Positions 25,048 to 34,573 of a stretch of 64,000 nt of DNA are shown in pieces. Every line of letters starts with the position of its first letter. Within the stretch, counting starts at the first letter, position 1. The position numbers were made by a program, and so were the translations under genes. Below the pieces are notes generated by a model. The model was not told where the DNA came from, did not search any database, and saw nothing but the letters and a program-made list of their open reading frames with translations. The stretch lies in NCBI RefSeq assembly GCF_040207125.1, contig NZ_CP157940.1, positions 3,100,001 to 3,164,000 of the forward strand. The letters run 5' to 3'. This DNA comes from Lacrimispora sp. BS-2 (lineage in GTDB: Bacteria; Bacillota; Clostridia; Lachnospirales; Lachnospiraceae).

Positions 25048-26091
25048 TTAAGGTCTGCCGGAAAACGGAAGGCCAATATACCCTTCAATCAGCTTTAAAG
25101 TCTGTTCTAAGCCTTTCTCATGGGTCCGTTCTGTTCCATGGGAGGCATGGACTCCCGGGCCGATCAAAGCGCCCCGGATGTCATGTCCGCCCCGGATGGC
25201 GCTTCCCACATCAGAACCATAGTGAGGGAATACATCAACCGCAAAATCTAAGTTTCTTTCCTTTGCAACGGCTATGAGGCGGTTTGTCATTTCATAGTCA
25301 TAAGGCCCGGTGGAATCCTGGGCACAGATGGATACCTTTTTTTCATCCCCGGTTAAGTCATCCCCCAAAGCCCCCATATCCACGGCAAGAAATTCCTCTA
25401 TATCCCCGGGAATCCAGCTTGCGCCATATCCCACCTCTTCATAATTGCTGATCACTATTTTAAGGGTCCTTTCCGGCTTATGCCCGGACTCCCATAAATC
25501 CTTTAATACTCCCATAAGGACTGCCACAGAAGCCTTGTCATCTAAATGGCGGGATTTGATAAATCCGTTTTCCGTATGGACAAACATGGGATCAAAGCTG
25601 ATGTAATCCCCAGGGGATATTTCAAGCTTCTTTACATCATCGGCGTTGTCTACCAACTCATCCAGGCGTATCTCCATATTTTTTGCCTTCCTCTCAAGAG
25701 TTTTGGCATTGTCATAGGTGTGGACGGATGGCTCTTTTGTAAGAATGGTCCCGGTGTAGGTTTTACCGGTTCTGGTGTGTATTTTGCAGTACATGCCTTC
25801 AATGGTCTCCATCATGAAACCTCCTACCGGCACAAGGGTGAGCATCCCCTCCGGAGTGATGGAACGGACCATGGCTCCTAAGGTGTCCACATGGGCGGAT
25901 AAGCCTAAAACCTCCTGTTTTTCTCCGGGAACCTTAATGATAAGGCCGCCCTTTTTGTTTAAAACGGAAGAATAGCCGAATTTTTCAGCCTCCTCCTGGA
26001 TCGCTTTTATGACTTCCCTGGTATAGCCGCTGGGACTTGGAATATTTACGATCTTTTCTAAAATTGATGTGACATATGACATTGTCTCCAT
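25048..26091 (-). CDS. M42 family metallopeptidase
   Basis: 347-aa cytosolic dinuclear-metal aminopeptidase of the M42 (FrvX/PepA/cellulase-M-like) family. Metal and catalytic motifs are LSAHVDTLGAMV, SRHLDDKASVAVLMG, NYEEVGYGAS, AVDMGALG and HASHGTERTHEKG. Such enzymes trim oligopeptides; the old endoglucanase label for this family is doubtful. It lies upstream of the PTS IIA gene in the same direction but a promoter intervenes, so coupling is weak. Confidence 0.9.
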   Translation of the reverse strand: METMSYVTSILEKIVNIPSPSGYTREVIKAIQEEAEKFGYSSVLNKKGGLIIKVPGEKQEVLGLSAHVDTLGAMVRSITPEGMLTLVPVGGFMMETIEGMYCKIHTRTGKTYTGTILTKEPSVHTYDNAKTLERKAKNMEIRLDELVDNADDVKKLEISPGDYISFDPMFVHTENGFIKSRHLDDKASVAVLMGVLKDLWESGHKPERTLKIVISNYEEVGYGASWIPGDIEEFLAVDMGALGDDLTGDEKKVSICAQDSTGPYDYEMTNRLIAVAKERNLDFAVDVFPHYGSDVGSAIRGGHDIRGALIGPGVHASHGTERTHEKGLEQTLKLIEGYIGLPFSGRP

Positions 26092-26141
26092 GGTGATCTA
26101 CCTTCTTCTTTCTTCTTTCTTTTTTTCTTTTTGTGTTCTTT

Positions 26142-27029
26142 TTACTGTGAATGCAAATTCCTGTATTGGCTTGGAGTACATCCATAGCTTCGTAAAAACA
26201 GCTTGGAGTAGTAGCTGAGATGATTAAAGCCGCAGGCAAGTGCAACCTGGGTAATGCTGTCGGCAGTGTCTTTTAAAAGGCCGCGGCTGACTTCCAGCCT
26301 GTAGGAATTTAAAAAATCAATGGGGGACTGCTGCAGAAATCGTTTAAAGATAATACAGCATTTGCTCCGGCATATGCTGCCGGATGCCGCAATATCAGAC
26401 AAGGACAGCTTTTCCCCATAATGCTGGTGAATAAAGGATACCATATCCTTCTGGACCGATAGATCCGAACCTCCCTGAACCGCGGTTTCCGGGGATATGG
26501 CTTTACAGCGCTCACAGAGCCGTTTCCATAACGCAAGTATGATCCCTACCACCTCGATCTCATAGGCAACGGCTGCATGCTCCTTTGAAAAATAAACCTG
26601 ATCGAGCAGGGCTGCCGTTTCCCGTCCCTCACTGCTTAAACCATCAAAATAAATATATTCCATGGCCTGATTTTCCATAATTGGCACTATGTATTTCTGG
26701 AAAAGCAGCTTATTACCGGTAAACAACTGAGGGTGGAACAGAATGCAGATAAAATCACAGTCCTGGCGATTGCAGGAATAGCCATAGTGCATCTGTCTGG
26801 CATTGACCATGAGGCAGTCATCCTTTTTCAGCAAAATCCTTTTTCCATTTATATGGTAATACATCTGACCTCTTAAAATACGGATAAATTCCAGGTCCTC
26901 ATGCCAGTGGCAAAGGGCCTTCCTATCTGGATAATCTGACAACCTGTCCCTCTGGATGTAAAGGGGAATTCCCATCTGATCATAACGGACGATTTCAGAG
27001 GCATCCTGCATGACATTGGTATCCATCAT
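26142..27029 (-). CDS. AraC family transcriptional regulator (cupin sensor)
   Basis: 295-aa regulator with a cupin sensor at residues ~40-130 (LCHWHEDLEFIRILRGQMYY; VNARQMHYGYS) and C-terminal AraC HTH (LSLSDIAASGSICRSKCCII; ITQVALACGFNHLSYYSKLF; TPSQYRNLH). GAGGAAAG precedes the ATG at 27029. It lies 50 nt before the M42 gene and could be cotranscribed with it. The ligand is unknown. Confidence 0.9.
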   Translation of the reverse strand: MMDTNVMQDASEIVRYDQMGIPLYIQRDRLSDYPDRKALCHWHEDLEFIRILRGQMYYHINGKRILLKKDDCLMVNARQMHYGYSCNRQDCDFICILFHPQLFTGNKLLFQKYIVPIMENQAMEYIYFDGLSSEGRETAALLDQVYFSKEHAAVAYEIEVVGIILALWKRLCERCKAISPETAVQGGSDLSVQKDMVSFIHQHYGEKLSLSDIAASGSICRSKCCIIFKRFLQQSPIDFLNSYRLEVSRGLLKDTADSITQVALACGFNHLSYYSKLFLRSYGCTPSQYRNLHSQ

Positions 27030-27100
27030 CAAACTTTCCTCACTTTCTCTAAATACGATTGTTATAATAAATAAAAATAATTGTGTTAGATAAGTGGGTC

Positions 27101-27198
27101 TTGGTGTATTATCATTATATCATATAAACTCTAAACCGGCAAAGCAGGTTAAAAGAAAAATTCATTCGTATACGAAAATGAGGTTGGAGGAACAGAGC
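27101..27198 (+). promoter_or_regulatory. PHP-gene promoter and palindrome
   Basis: TTGGTG (27101-27106), 16 nt and TATAAA (27123-27128) form a possible promoter. A perfect 12-bp palindrome TTCGTATACGAA lies at 27165-27176, just before the GGAGG of the PHP gene, and could be an operator. Confidence 0.45.
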
Positions 27199-27984
27199 AT
27201 GCTGTCAGATTATCATATACACTCTTATTTCAGCGATGATTCCCAGTGCCCTATGGAAGAAATAGTACAAAGAGCAATTCTTTTGGGACTTAATGAAATC
27301 GCATTTACAGAGCACGTGGATTATGGGGTAAAAACAGACTTAAATTGTGATTATGAAAATTATTTTAAAGAAGTAGAAAAAATGAAAGAAAAATACAAAG
27401 GGAAATTGTCCATAAAAGCAGGAATTGAATTCGGGGTCCAGACCCACACCATCCCCCTTTTTCAAAAGGATTATGAGAAATATCCCTTTGATTTTATCAT
27501 TTTAAGCAATCATCAGGTGGGCGACAAGGAATTCTGGAATTACCAGTTTCAGGAGGGAAAAAGTCAGGAAGAATTTCAAAAAGATTATTATGAGGCGATC
27601 TATGAGGTTGTACGAAAGTATAAAGATTATTCTGTCCTTGGCCATCTGGATATGATCAAAAGGTACGACACTTACGGGGAATACCCGGACAGCTGTATTA
27701 TGGATATGGTGGACAAAATACTCCGCCAGGTGATTGCCGATGGAAAAGGAATTGAGGTCAACACCTCCTGTTTCCGGTATGGTTTAAAGGACTTAACCCC
27801 ATCCAGAGAGATTCTGAAACGTTACCTTCAATTAGGAGGCCGCATCCTTACCATTGGTTCTGATACCCATAAATTTGAACATTTGGGAGCCTACATTCCG
27901 GAAGTAAAAGGAATGTTAAAAGGCCTTGGATTTAAACAGTTCTGTACCTTTGAGAACATGGAGCCCATTTACTGGGATTTATAA
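27199..27984 (+). CDS. PHP-domain phosphoesterase (HisJ-like)
   Basis: 261-aa metal-dependent PHP phosphatase resembling histidinol-phosphatase HisJ/HisK. The N-terminus SDYHIHSYFSDDSQCPMEEI carries the HxH and following aspartate, FTEHVDYG gives the next histidine, and LGHLDMIKRYD, EVNTS and TIGSDTHKFEHLG supply the remaining ligands. ATG at 27199 has GGAGG 8 nt upstream; the frame is open earlier without a ribosome site. No histidine genes are nearby, so a histidinol-phosphatase role is only possible. Confidence 0.85.
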   Translation: MLSDYHIHSYFSDDSQCPMEEIVQRAILLGLNEIAFTEHVDYGVKTDLNCDYENYFKEVEKMKEKYKGKLSIKAGIEFGVQTHTIPLFQKDYEKYPFDFIILSNHQVGDKEFWNYQFQEGKSQEEFQKDYYEAIYEVVRKYKDYSVLGHLDMIKRYDTYGEYPDSCIMDMVDKILRQVIADGKGIEVNTSCFRYGLKDLTPSREILKRYLQLGGRILTIGSDTHKFEHLGAYIPEVKGMLKGLGFKQFCTFENMEPIYWDL

Positions 27985-27988
27985 GAAT

Positions 27989-28029
27989 AAGGTGCTGTCC
28001 CGCAAACAGGACGGCACCTTTCTTTTTTC
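27989..28029 (+). terminator. Terminator of PHP gene
   Basis: AAGGTGCTGTCC (27989-28000) pairs with GGACGGCACCTT (28009-28020), followed by TCTTTTTTC. Confidence 0.85.
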
Positions 28030-28041
28030 ACATCTGCTTCA

Positions 28042-30159
28042 TTACACTTCGAAGATTAAATCTCCGTAGCTTGGCATTGGCCAAAATTCTTTATCTACTA
28101 TCATTTCCAGCTTATCGGCAGGGGTACGGAGAGCCGCCATGGCAGGTACTACCTCGTTCCGGAAAGCATTTGCCCGTTCTTTGTTCCCTTCCATTGCCGA
28201 GCATTTCTCGTCGGCATCTGTCAGGGCGGCCAGGGCTATTTTCATATCGGACAGATAAGCACTCACCTCTATGAGAAGCTCTTCCTGAACGCTGGTATCG
28301 GCTGCCGGACAGGCTGATTTTACCTTTCCCAGGGAATCTGCCAGCAGGGAGGCATATTTTACTGCAGAAGGTATGATCTGTTTTCCGGCCATATCGATCA
28401 TGGTTCTGGCCTCAATGTTAATGGCTTTGCTGTAAGCCTCATATTCGATCTCAACCCGGGATTCCAGCTCAGCCCTTGTGAATACCTTAAACTCCTCAAA
28501 CATCTTAACCGATGCATCTGTGGTAAGAGCAGGAATCGCCTCAACCATTGACTTAAGGTTTGGAAGCCCTCTTCTTTCTGCTTCCTCTACCCATGCCTGG
28601 GAATATCCGTTGCCATTAAAAATAATCCTTCTATGGGCTGCCAGCTGCTCTTTAATCATGTCATGGACTGCTGTTTCAAAATCAGCCGCCTTCTCAAGGA
28701 CATCTGCCGCTTCCTTTAACGCCTCAGCCGCAATGGTATTTAAAACCACGTTGGGAGAAGAAATGGAATCAGAGGAACCGACCATGCGGAACTCGAACTT
28801 ATTGCCCGTAAATGCAAAGGGGGAGGTTCTGTTTCTGTCCGTGGCATCCTTGGATAAATCCGGCAAGGTTCTGACTCCTGTTTTTAAGGTGCCGCCCGCC
28901 TTGGAACGGGTAGCCTCTCCGGTGCTGCAAAGCTGATCTACCACATCCTCCAGCTGTTCGCCGATGAATATGGAGATAATGGCCGGCGGTGCTTCGTTTG
29001 CACCCAGCCTGTGGTCATTTCCAACATCAGCCGCGGACTCCCGGAGCAGATCTGCATGGCGGTCAACCGCCTTTAAGATACAGGACAGTACCAAAAGGAA
29101 CTGGATGTTCTCATGAGGCGTTTCTCCTGGATTCAACAGGTTGATTCCATCATCAGTGGTTAAGGACCAGTTGTTGTGCTTACCGGAACCATTGACTCCG
29201 GCAAAGGGCTTTTCATGAAGCAGACAGTTTAATCCATGACGGCCCGCCACCTTTTTTAAGGTTTCCATTACCAATTGGTTATGATCAACGGCCACGTTTG
29301 CCTGTTCATAGATGGGAGCCAGTTCATGCTGGGCGGGAGCGACTTCATTATGCTGGGTTTTTGCCGGTACGCCCAGCTTCCAGAGCTCTTCATTCACTTC
29401 CTTCATGTAAGCCGCGACCCTCTCACGGATGGAACCGAAGTAGTGGTCATCCAGCTCCTGTCCCTTTGGAGGCATTGCTCCGAACAGGGTGCGTCCTGCA
29501 TAGATTAAATCTTTTCTCTGTAAATACTTTTCATGATCAACCAGAAAATATTCCTGCTCGGCGCCAACAGAAGGAATAACCCTTTTTGAGGTGGTATTTC
29601 CAAATAATCTTAAGATTCTTAAAGCCTGCTCGTCGACGGCTTCCATGGATCTTAAAAGAGGTGTTTTTTTATCAAGAGCTTCTCCTGTATAAGAGCAGAA
29701 AGCGGTGGGAATGCAGAGGGTAACGCCGATGGCATCTTCTCTTAAGAATGCCGGGGAAGTACAATCCCAGGCCGTATAACCTCTTGCTTCAAAGGTCGCC
29801 CTTAAGCCTCCGGACGGGAAAGAAGAAGCATCCGGCTCTCCCTTTACCAACTCCTTACCGGAAAACTCCATAATTACCTTTCCTTCCGATGTAGGGGCGG
29901 AGATGAAGGAATCATGTTTTTCAGCGGTAATGCCGGTAAGAGGCTGAAACCAGTGGGTGTAGTGAGTTGCGCCTCTCTCAATGGCCCAGTCTTTCATGGC
30001 ATGGGAAACCACGTCAGCAATCGATGGATCCAGTACTGCACCATCCTCAATGGTTTTCTTTAATTTTTTAAAAACTGATTTTGGCAAGCGCTCTCTCATT
30101 ACGGTTTCGTTAAATACATTCCTACCAAACAGTTCAGCAACGTTTACAACTTCGCTCAT
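28042..30159 (-). CDS. glnN: Glutamine synthetase type III
   Basis: 705-aa GSIII enzyme forming glutamine from glutamate, ammonia and ATP, dodecameric and cytosolic. The long form distinguishes it from ~450-aa GSI. Family signatures are [49 protein letters not shown] and [20 protein letters not shown] lies 11 nt before the ATG. It stands alone, with no glnR or amtB nearby. Confidence 0.96.
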   Translation of the reverse strand: MSEVVNVAELFGRNVFNETVMRERLPKSVFKKLKKTIEDGAVLDPSIADVVSHAMKDWAIERGATHYTHWFQPLTGITAEKHDSFISAPTSEGKVIMEFSGKELVKGEPDASSFPSGGLRATFEARGYTAWDCTSPAFLREDAIGVTLCIPTAFCSYTGEALDKKTPLLRSMEAVDEQALRILRLFGNTTSKRVIPSVGAEQEYFLVDHEKYLQRKDLIYAGRTLFGAMPPKGQELDDHYFGSIRERVAAYMKEVNEELWKLGVPAKTQHNEVAPAQHELAPIYEQANVAVDHNQLVMETLKKVAGRHGLNCLLHEKPFAGVNGSGKHNNWSLTTDDGINLLNPGETPHENIQFLLVLSCILKAVDRHADLLRESAADVGNDHRLGANEAPPAIISIFIGEQLEDVVDQLCSTGEATRSKAGGTLKTGVRTLPDLSKDATDRNRTSPFAFTGNKFEFRMVGSSDSISSPNVVLNTIAAEALKEAADVLEKAADFETAVHDMIKEQLAAHRRIIFNGNGYSQAWVEEAERRGLPNLKSMVEAIPALTTDASVKMFEEFKVFTRAELESRVEIEYEAYSKAINIEARTMIDMAGKQIIPSAVKYASLLADSLGKVKSACPAADTSVQEELLIEVSAYLSDMKIALAALTDADEKCSAMEGNKERANAFRNEVVPAMAALRTPADKLEMIVDKEFWPMPSYGDLIFEV

Positions 30160-30239
30160 AAATTTTCCATCCTCCCATATTTCGATAAGTCAAACTGCCT
30201 TTATAGTCTCCTCACGATCTGAATATGCACATAAATCAG

Positions 30240-30271
30240 AAAAGGCGTCCTCCCGGTATAAGGAGAACGCC
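30240..30271 (-). terminator. Terminator of fba
   Basis: GGCGTCCTCC (30244-30253) pairs with GGAGAACGCC (30262-30271); on the minus strand it ends in TTTTCTGATTT. It separates fba from glnN. Confidence 0.7.
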
Positions 30272-30338
30272 ATCGTTCTTAAATTAAGTTAAACCATTTT
30301 TCCCAAAAAATCAAGTACTTTTTTGAAAAATATTTTAC

Positions 30339-31202
30339 TTAAGCTTTTCCAACGGAGCCAAATAATTCCATTTTCTCTTTCACGGTTGCTTTGATGGCCT
30401 CTGTACCGGGAGCGAGAAGCTTACGGGGATCAAAGCCCTTGCCTTCTAAATCCTTGCCTGCCTCAATGTATTTGCGGGTGGCCTCTGCAAAGGTAAGCTG
30501 GCACTCCGTATTAACATTGATCTTTGCAACGCCAAGGCTGATGGCTTTCTTGATCTGGTCTTCCGGGATGCCTGTCCCACCGTGAAGTACTAAAGGCATG
30601 TCACCTACTTTATCCTTGATGGCAGCCAGGGTTTCAAAGCTTAAGCCTGCCCAGTTTTCCGGATATTTTCCGTGAATGTTGCCGATTCCTGCTGCCAGCA
30701 TGGTTACGCCTAAGTCTGCAACCTGCTTGCACTCATCGGGATCTGCGCATTCGCCCATACCCACAACGCCGTCTTCTTCGCCGCCGATGGAGCCGACCTC
30801 TGCTTCAAGGGAAAGTCCTTTTTCTGCACAGACCTTTACAAGCTCCGTGGTCTTTTCCACATTCTCAGCGATGGGATAATGGGAACCATCAAACATAATG
30901 GATGAAAATCCCGCTTCAATGCACTTATAGCATCCGTCATAAGAACCATGATCCAGATGAAGTGCTACGGGAACAGTGATTTTTAATTCTTCGATCATGG
31001 CTTTCACCATAGCTGTTACGGTTTTATAGCCTGTCATGTATTTGCCAGCGCCTTCGGAAACACCCAGAATAACCGGGGATTTCAGCTCTTCGGCTGTCTG
31101 TAAAACAGCTTTTGTCCACTCAAGGTTGTTGATGTTGAACTGTCCAACTGCGTACTTTCCGTCTCTTGCCTTTTCAAGCATATCTTTTGCTGAAACTAAC
31201 AT
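30339..31202 (-). CDS. fba: Class II fructose-1,6-bisphosphate aldolase
   Basis: 287-aa zinc-dependent aldolase of glycolysis and gluconeogenesis. Zinc and substrate motifs are VALHLDHGSYDGC, SLEAEVGSIGGEED, GIGNIHGKYPENW and LVLHGGTGIPEDQIKK, then INVNTECQ. ATG at 31202 has GGAGG 8 nt upstream; a 5-codon longer reading overlaps that site. TATAAT on the minus strand at 31244-31249 suits its promoter. It is divergent from the MATE gene. Confidence 0.95.
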   Translation of the reverse strand: MLVSAKDMLEKARDGKYAVGQFNINNLEWTKAVLQTAEELKSPVILGVSEGAGKYMTGYKTVTAMVKAMIEELKITVPVALHLDHGSYDGCYKCIEAGFSSIMFDGSHYPIAENVEKTTELVKVCAEKGLSLEAEVGSIGGEEDGVVGMGECADPDECKQVADLGVTMLAAGIGNIHGKYPENWAGLSFETLAAIKDKVGDMPLVLHGGTGIPEDQIKKAISLGVAKINVNTECQLTFAEATRKYIEAGKDLEGKGFDPRKLLAPGTEAIKATVKEKMELFGSVGKA

Positions 31203-31315
31203 ATCACGAACCTCCATTTAAATTTTTTCTCGTACATCTTTATATTATATACCATCTTATCCTATTTGGAAAGAATAATTTTTCCAGATTGTCATTTTTA
31301 TAACAAACTTACATT

Positions 31316-31344
31316 TTGCTTTTATCATAACTATGCTTTATAAT
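31316..31344 (+). promoter_or_regulatory. Promoter of MATE gene
   Basis: TTGCTT (31316-31321), a 17-nt spacer and TATAAT (31339-31344), about 37 nt before the start codon. Confidence 0.65.
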
Positions 31345-31380
31345 GGGGACAGGTTCCAAATACATAATAGGAGATTTTTT

Positions 31381-32790
31381 ATGAAACGAAAGATGAGACA
31401 CGGCATTTTTCGCCGCCCAAGCTCTGAAACTACAGAAAAGCAGGAACGCCAGGAAAAACCTGAGATGTTTTCCCGCAAACAGCTGCGCCAGTTGATCTTT
31501 CCCCTGGTCATAGAACAGATACTGGCTGTTTTTATGGGAATGGCTGATATCATTATGGTAGCCTCCTGCGGTGAGGAAGCCGTATCGGGTATCTCCATCG
31601 TGGATACCATAAACGTCCTTTTGATCGGATTGTTCGGGGCAATGGCTGCAGGAGGTTCTGTTGTGACGGCCCAGTACATTGGCCGAAAGGATGAAAAAAA
31701 TGTTGCCAGAGCCTCAGGCCAGCTGTTCCTTGCCGTTGGCGGGCTTTCCCTGGCCATTATGGCAGTGACCCTGATCTTTAACGGGCCGCTTCTAAGACTT
31801 ATCTACGGAGAAATCGGCCAGGAGGTCATGCACAACGGGAGAATTTATTTCTACATATCCTCCCTCTCCTATCCGTTCCTGGCATTTTATAACAGCAGCG
31901 CCGCCCTTTTCAGGACAGCCGGAAACTCCAAGGTATCCATGCAGGTCTCCCTGGGTGCCAACCTCTGCAATATCGCAGGAAATTTTCTGTTAATCTACGT
32001 GTTTCAAATGGGCGTTGCAGGCGCCGGGCTTTCCACCCTGTTTTCCAGGATCCTGTCCGCTGGGGTCATGCTGGTTCTTCTTAGAAAGCAGAATCATTTC
32101 CCCGTGGAATTCCGTCTGCGCGCAGATAAGAACATGCTTCGCCAGATCCTCTATATCGGCATTCCAAACGGCCTGGAAAACAGCATTTTCCAGCTTGGAA
32201 AGCTTTTGCTGTCCAGTCTGACCGCCAGCTTCGGTACCATGGCCATTGCTGCAAATGCGGTTGCAAGCACCATCTGCGGCATGGAAACCATCCCTGCCAG
32301 CGCCATAGGCATCGCCCTGGTAACGGTGGTGGGACAGTGCGTAGGAGCCGGAGAACTGAAACAGGCCCGCAAATATATGGGAAGGCTTTTAAAAACGGCA
32401 TATATCTGTCTGTGGATATTAAACCTTTCCATTATACCGTTTTTAAAACCCATATGCGGACTGTTTCATCTGTCCGGTGAAACAAGCGCCCTGGCCTTTA
32501 AGCTGATGCTTTACCACAGCATCTGCTGCATGATAATCCATCCTCTGTCCTTTTGCCTGACCAATGGCTTAAGGGCTGCCAATGACGTCCGTTTTACCAT
32601 GACAGTTTCCATCTGTTCCATGTGGATCTGCCGGATTGTCATGGCTTACATATTAAGCCTCTATTTCGGCCTTGGCCTTATGGGAATCTGGATCGCCATG
32701 ACCATTGACTGGCTGGTGCGCGCCATTTTCTTCTCCACCCGTGTCTTAAGCGGAAAATGGTGCCGGTATGCCAACCGGAATACCCATTAG
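31381..32790 (+). CDS. MATE family efflux transporter
   Basis: 469-aa membrane exporter of the multidrug and toxin extrusion family, twelve hydrophobic segments in two homologous halves (FPLVIEQILAVFMGMADIIM near residue 35 and IGIPNGLENSIFQLGKLL near residue 255). It starts with a ~30-residue polar N-terminal extension. TAGGAG lies before ATG 31381. The last codon and stop overlap the end of thrC, which runs the other way. Substrate unknown. Confidence 0.9.
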   Translation: MKRKMRHGIFRRPSSETTEKQERQEKPEMFSRKQLRQLIFPLVIEQILAVFMGMADIIMVASCGEEAVSGISIVDTINVLLIGLFGAMAAGGSVVTAQYIGRKDEKNVARASGQLFLAVGGLSLAIMAVTLIFNGPLLRLIYGEIGQEVMHNGRIYFYISSLSYPFLAFYNSSAALFRTAGNSKVSMQVSLGANLCNIAGNFLLIYVFQMGVAGAGLSTLFSRILSAGVMLVLLRKQNHFPVEFRLRADKNMLRQILYIGIPNGLENSIFQLGKLLLSSLTASFGTMAIAANAVASTICGMETIPASAIGIALVTVVGQCVGAGELKQARKYMGRLLKTAYICLWILNLSIIPFLKPICGLFHLSGETSALAFKLMLYHSICCMIIHPLSFCLTNGLRAANDVRFTMTVSICSMWICRIVMAYILSLYFGLGLMGIWIAMTIDWLVRAIFFSTRVLSGKWCRYANRNTH

Positions 32791-34271
32791 CTTAAAAAGC
32801 TTTCAACCGCTTCCTTCATCTTATCCCCATCGCATTCTGTATCGTGGCGTACAGGCGCGGTGCGGATTTCTTCTACTGCCTGGGGTACGGGAACCCTGGA
32901 TATCTTTGACAAATGATCGATGATCCGGAATTCATCCGGCTCTTCCTGTTCCCCTTCAATGGCTTTCAGAACGCTTCCCGCAAACTTATATGGACTTGCC
33001 GTGGAGGCAATGATATTCTTCGTCTGATCCTTTGTCTCCGCCTTGTACCTGTCATAGACGCAGGCTGCAACACCAGTATGGGGATCGATCAGATAGCCGG
33101 TATCTTCAAAAACCTTCTTAATGGCTTCCCCGGTTTCCTTTTCTCCTGCAAAGCCTCCCTTAAAATCTTCCATAAAGCCCTTCATGCCGGCAGTTACCGA
33201 ATAGCTGCCTTTATCGCCCAGCTCCTTCATAAGGGCTGCATTGGCCTTAGCATCGCATCCTGCGCTTAAATAGATGAGACGCTCCAAGTTGCTGGAAATC
33301 AGGATATCCATGGACGGAGAACTGGTGAGAATAAAATCCCGGTTCCGGTCATAGGTTCCGGTCTGGAAGAAATCATAAAGAACCTTATTTTCATTGGAGG
33401 CACAGATAAGGGTCTTAATGGGAACACCCATCTGCTTTGCTAAGTAGGCAGCCAGAATGTTTCCAAAGTTTCCCGTAGGTACGGTCACATTAATTTCTTC
33501 TCCGTCGGAAATCTCTTCACAGGCAAGGAGCTTTGCATAGGCATAAACATAATATACCACCTGGGGAACCAGCCTTCCGATGTTGATGGAGTTGGCTGAG
33601 GAGAGCTGAAATCCCTTTTCATCAAGCCTGCGGGCAAACTCTTTATCCCCGAATATCTTTTTGACCCCTGTCTGGGCATCGTCAAAGTTTCCATGAATGG
33701 CAGCCACATGGGTGTTTTCACCTTTCTGGGTCACCATCTGAAGCTCCTGGACCCGGCTTACGCCATCCTTTGGATAAAATACGATGATTTCCGTTCCCTC
33801 CACATCGGCAAAACCTGCCATTGCAGCTTTTCCCGTGTCTCCGGAGGTGGCAGTAAGAATCACGATTTTATTTTTTACCTGGTTCTTTTTTGCCGCAACG
33901 ATCATCAGATGAGGAAGAATGGAAAGCGCCATATCCTTAAATGCAATGGTGCTTCCATGGTATAATTCCAGATAATAAGCCCCGTCAGCCTTAGCCAGAG
34001 GAGCGATTTCCTCTGTATCGAATTTGCTGTCATAGGCCCGTTCAATGCAGGTCTTAAGCTCCTCAGAACTATAATCCGTAAGATACAGCTTCATGACTTC
34101 ATAGGCTGTTTCCTGGTATGTCATTGCCGACAACTCTTTCATGGACTTGTCAAGCTTTGGGATAAAACACGGCATAAACAGGCCGCCGTCATCTGCCAGC
34201 CCTTTTAAGATTGCCTGGGAAGCCGTTACACCGGTCTGGCCGCCCCTTGTACTTTGATAGGATATTTCCAT
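32787..34271 (-). CDS. thrC: Threonine synthase
   Basis: 494-aa PLP enzyme converting O-phosphohomoserine to threonine. It is the long form with N-terminal YQSTRGG region; the PLP lysine is in HGSTIAFKDMALS and the phosphate loop in LTATSGDTGKAAMAG; VPTGNFGNILAAYLA is also conserved. The gene ends inside the MATE stop (4-bp convergent overlap, TTAG). It has a ~145-nt leader with a branched RNA fold. No homoserine kinase or dehydrogenase is adjacent. Confidence 0.95.
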   Translation of the reverse strand: MEISYQSTRGGQTGVTASQAILKGLADDGGLFMPCFIPKLDKSMKELSAMTYQETAYEVMKLYLTDYSSEELKTCIERAYDSKFDTEEIAPLAKADGAYYLELYHGSTIAFKDMALSILPHLMIVAAKKNQVKNKIVILTATSGDTGKAAMAGFADVEGTEIIVFYPKDGVSRVQELQMVTQKGENTHVAAIHGNFDDAQTGVKKIFGDKEFARRLDEKGFQLSSANSINIGRLVPQVVYYVYAYAKLLACEEISDGEEINVTVPTGNFGNILAAYLAKQMGVPIKTLICASNENKVLYDFFQTGTYDRNRDFILTSSPSMDILISSNLERLIYLSAGCDAKANAALMKELGDKGSYSVTAGMKGFMEDFKGGFAGEKETGEAIKKVFEDTGYLIDPHTGVAACVYDRYKAETKDQTKNIIASTASPYKFAGSVLKAIEGEQEEPDEFRIIDHLSKISRVPVPQAVEEIRTAPVRHDTECDGDKMKEAVESFLS

Positions 34272-34307
34272 GGTATTTTATTCCTTTCCTGCTCTCATAA
34301 ATATAAT

Positions 34308-34450
34308 TTATCGGAACTTGCAATGCAAGCTTTCATAAAAGGGCTGCCTTTTAGCCCATCCCTCCGATTACCAGAAGCATTTTTGCTTCCGATAATATTA
34401 ATGGATCAAAACCTTGCCAGAATTGTAGCATACTTTTTTTAACAGCGCAA
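34308..34450 (-). promoter_or_regulatory. thrC promoter and structured leader
   Basis: Minus-strand promoter TTGCGC (34445-34450), 17 nt, TACAAT (34422-34427). The leader can close a 9-bp stem TTCCGATAA (34387-34395) with TTATCGGAA (34308-34316). It encloses GGGCT/AGCCC (34341-34357) and CTTGCA/TGCAAG (34317-34329); a hairpin GAAGCA-TTTT-TGCTTC (34374-34389) overlaps one stem arm. TCCGATTA at 34363-34370 can compete for the same arm, so a switch between two folds is possible. I see no T-box motif. Confidence 0.45.
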
Positions 34451-34573
34451 GAAAAAAGGGCGAAAAAGTTTTCATATAACGGACAGATGTATTCACTATA
34501 GAGACAGAAGGGTTCCCTTTTTATTCTCTGTGTGGTAAAATACCCTTTGATGCAGAAAGGAGAGACAGCTTCA

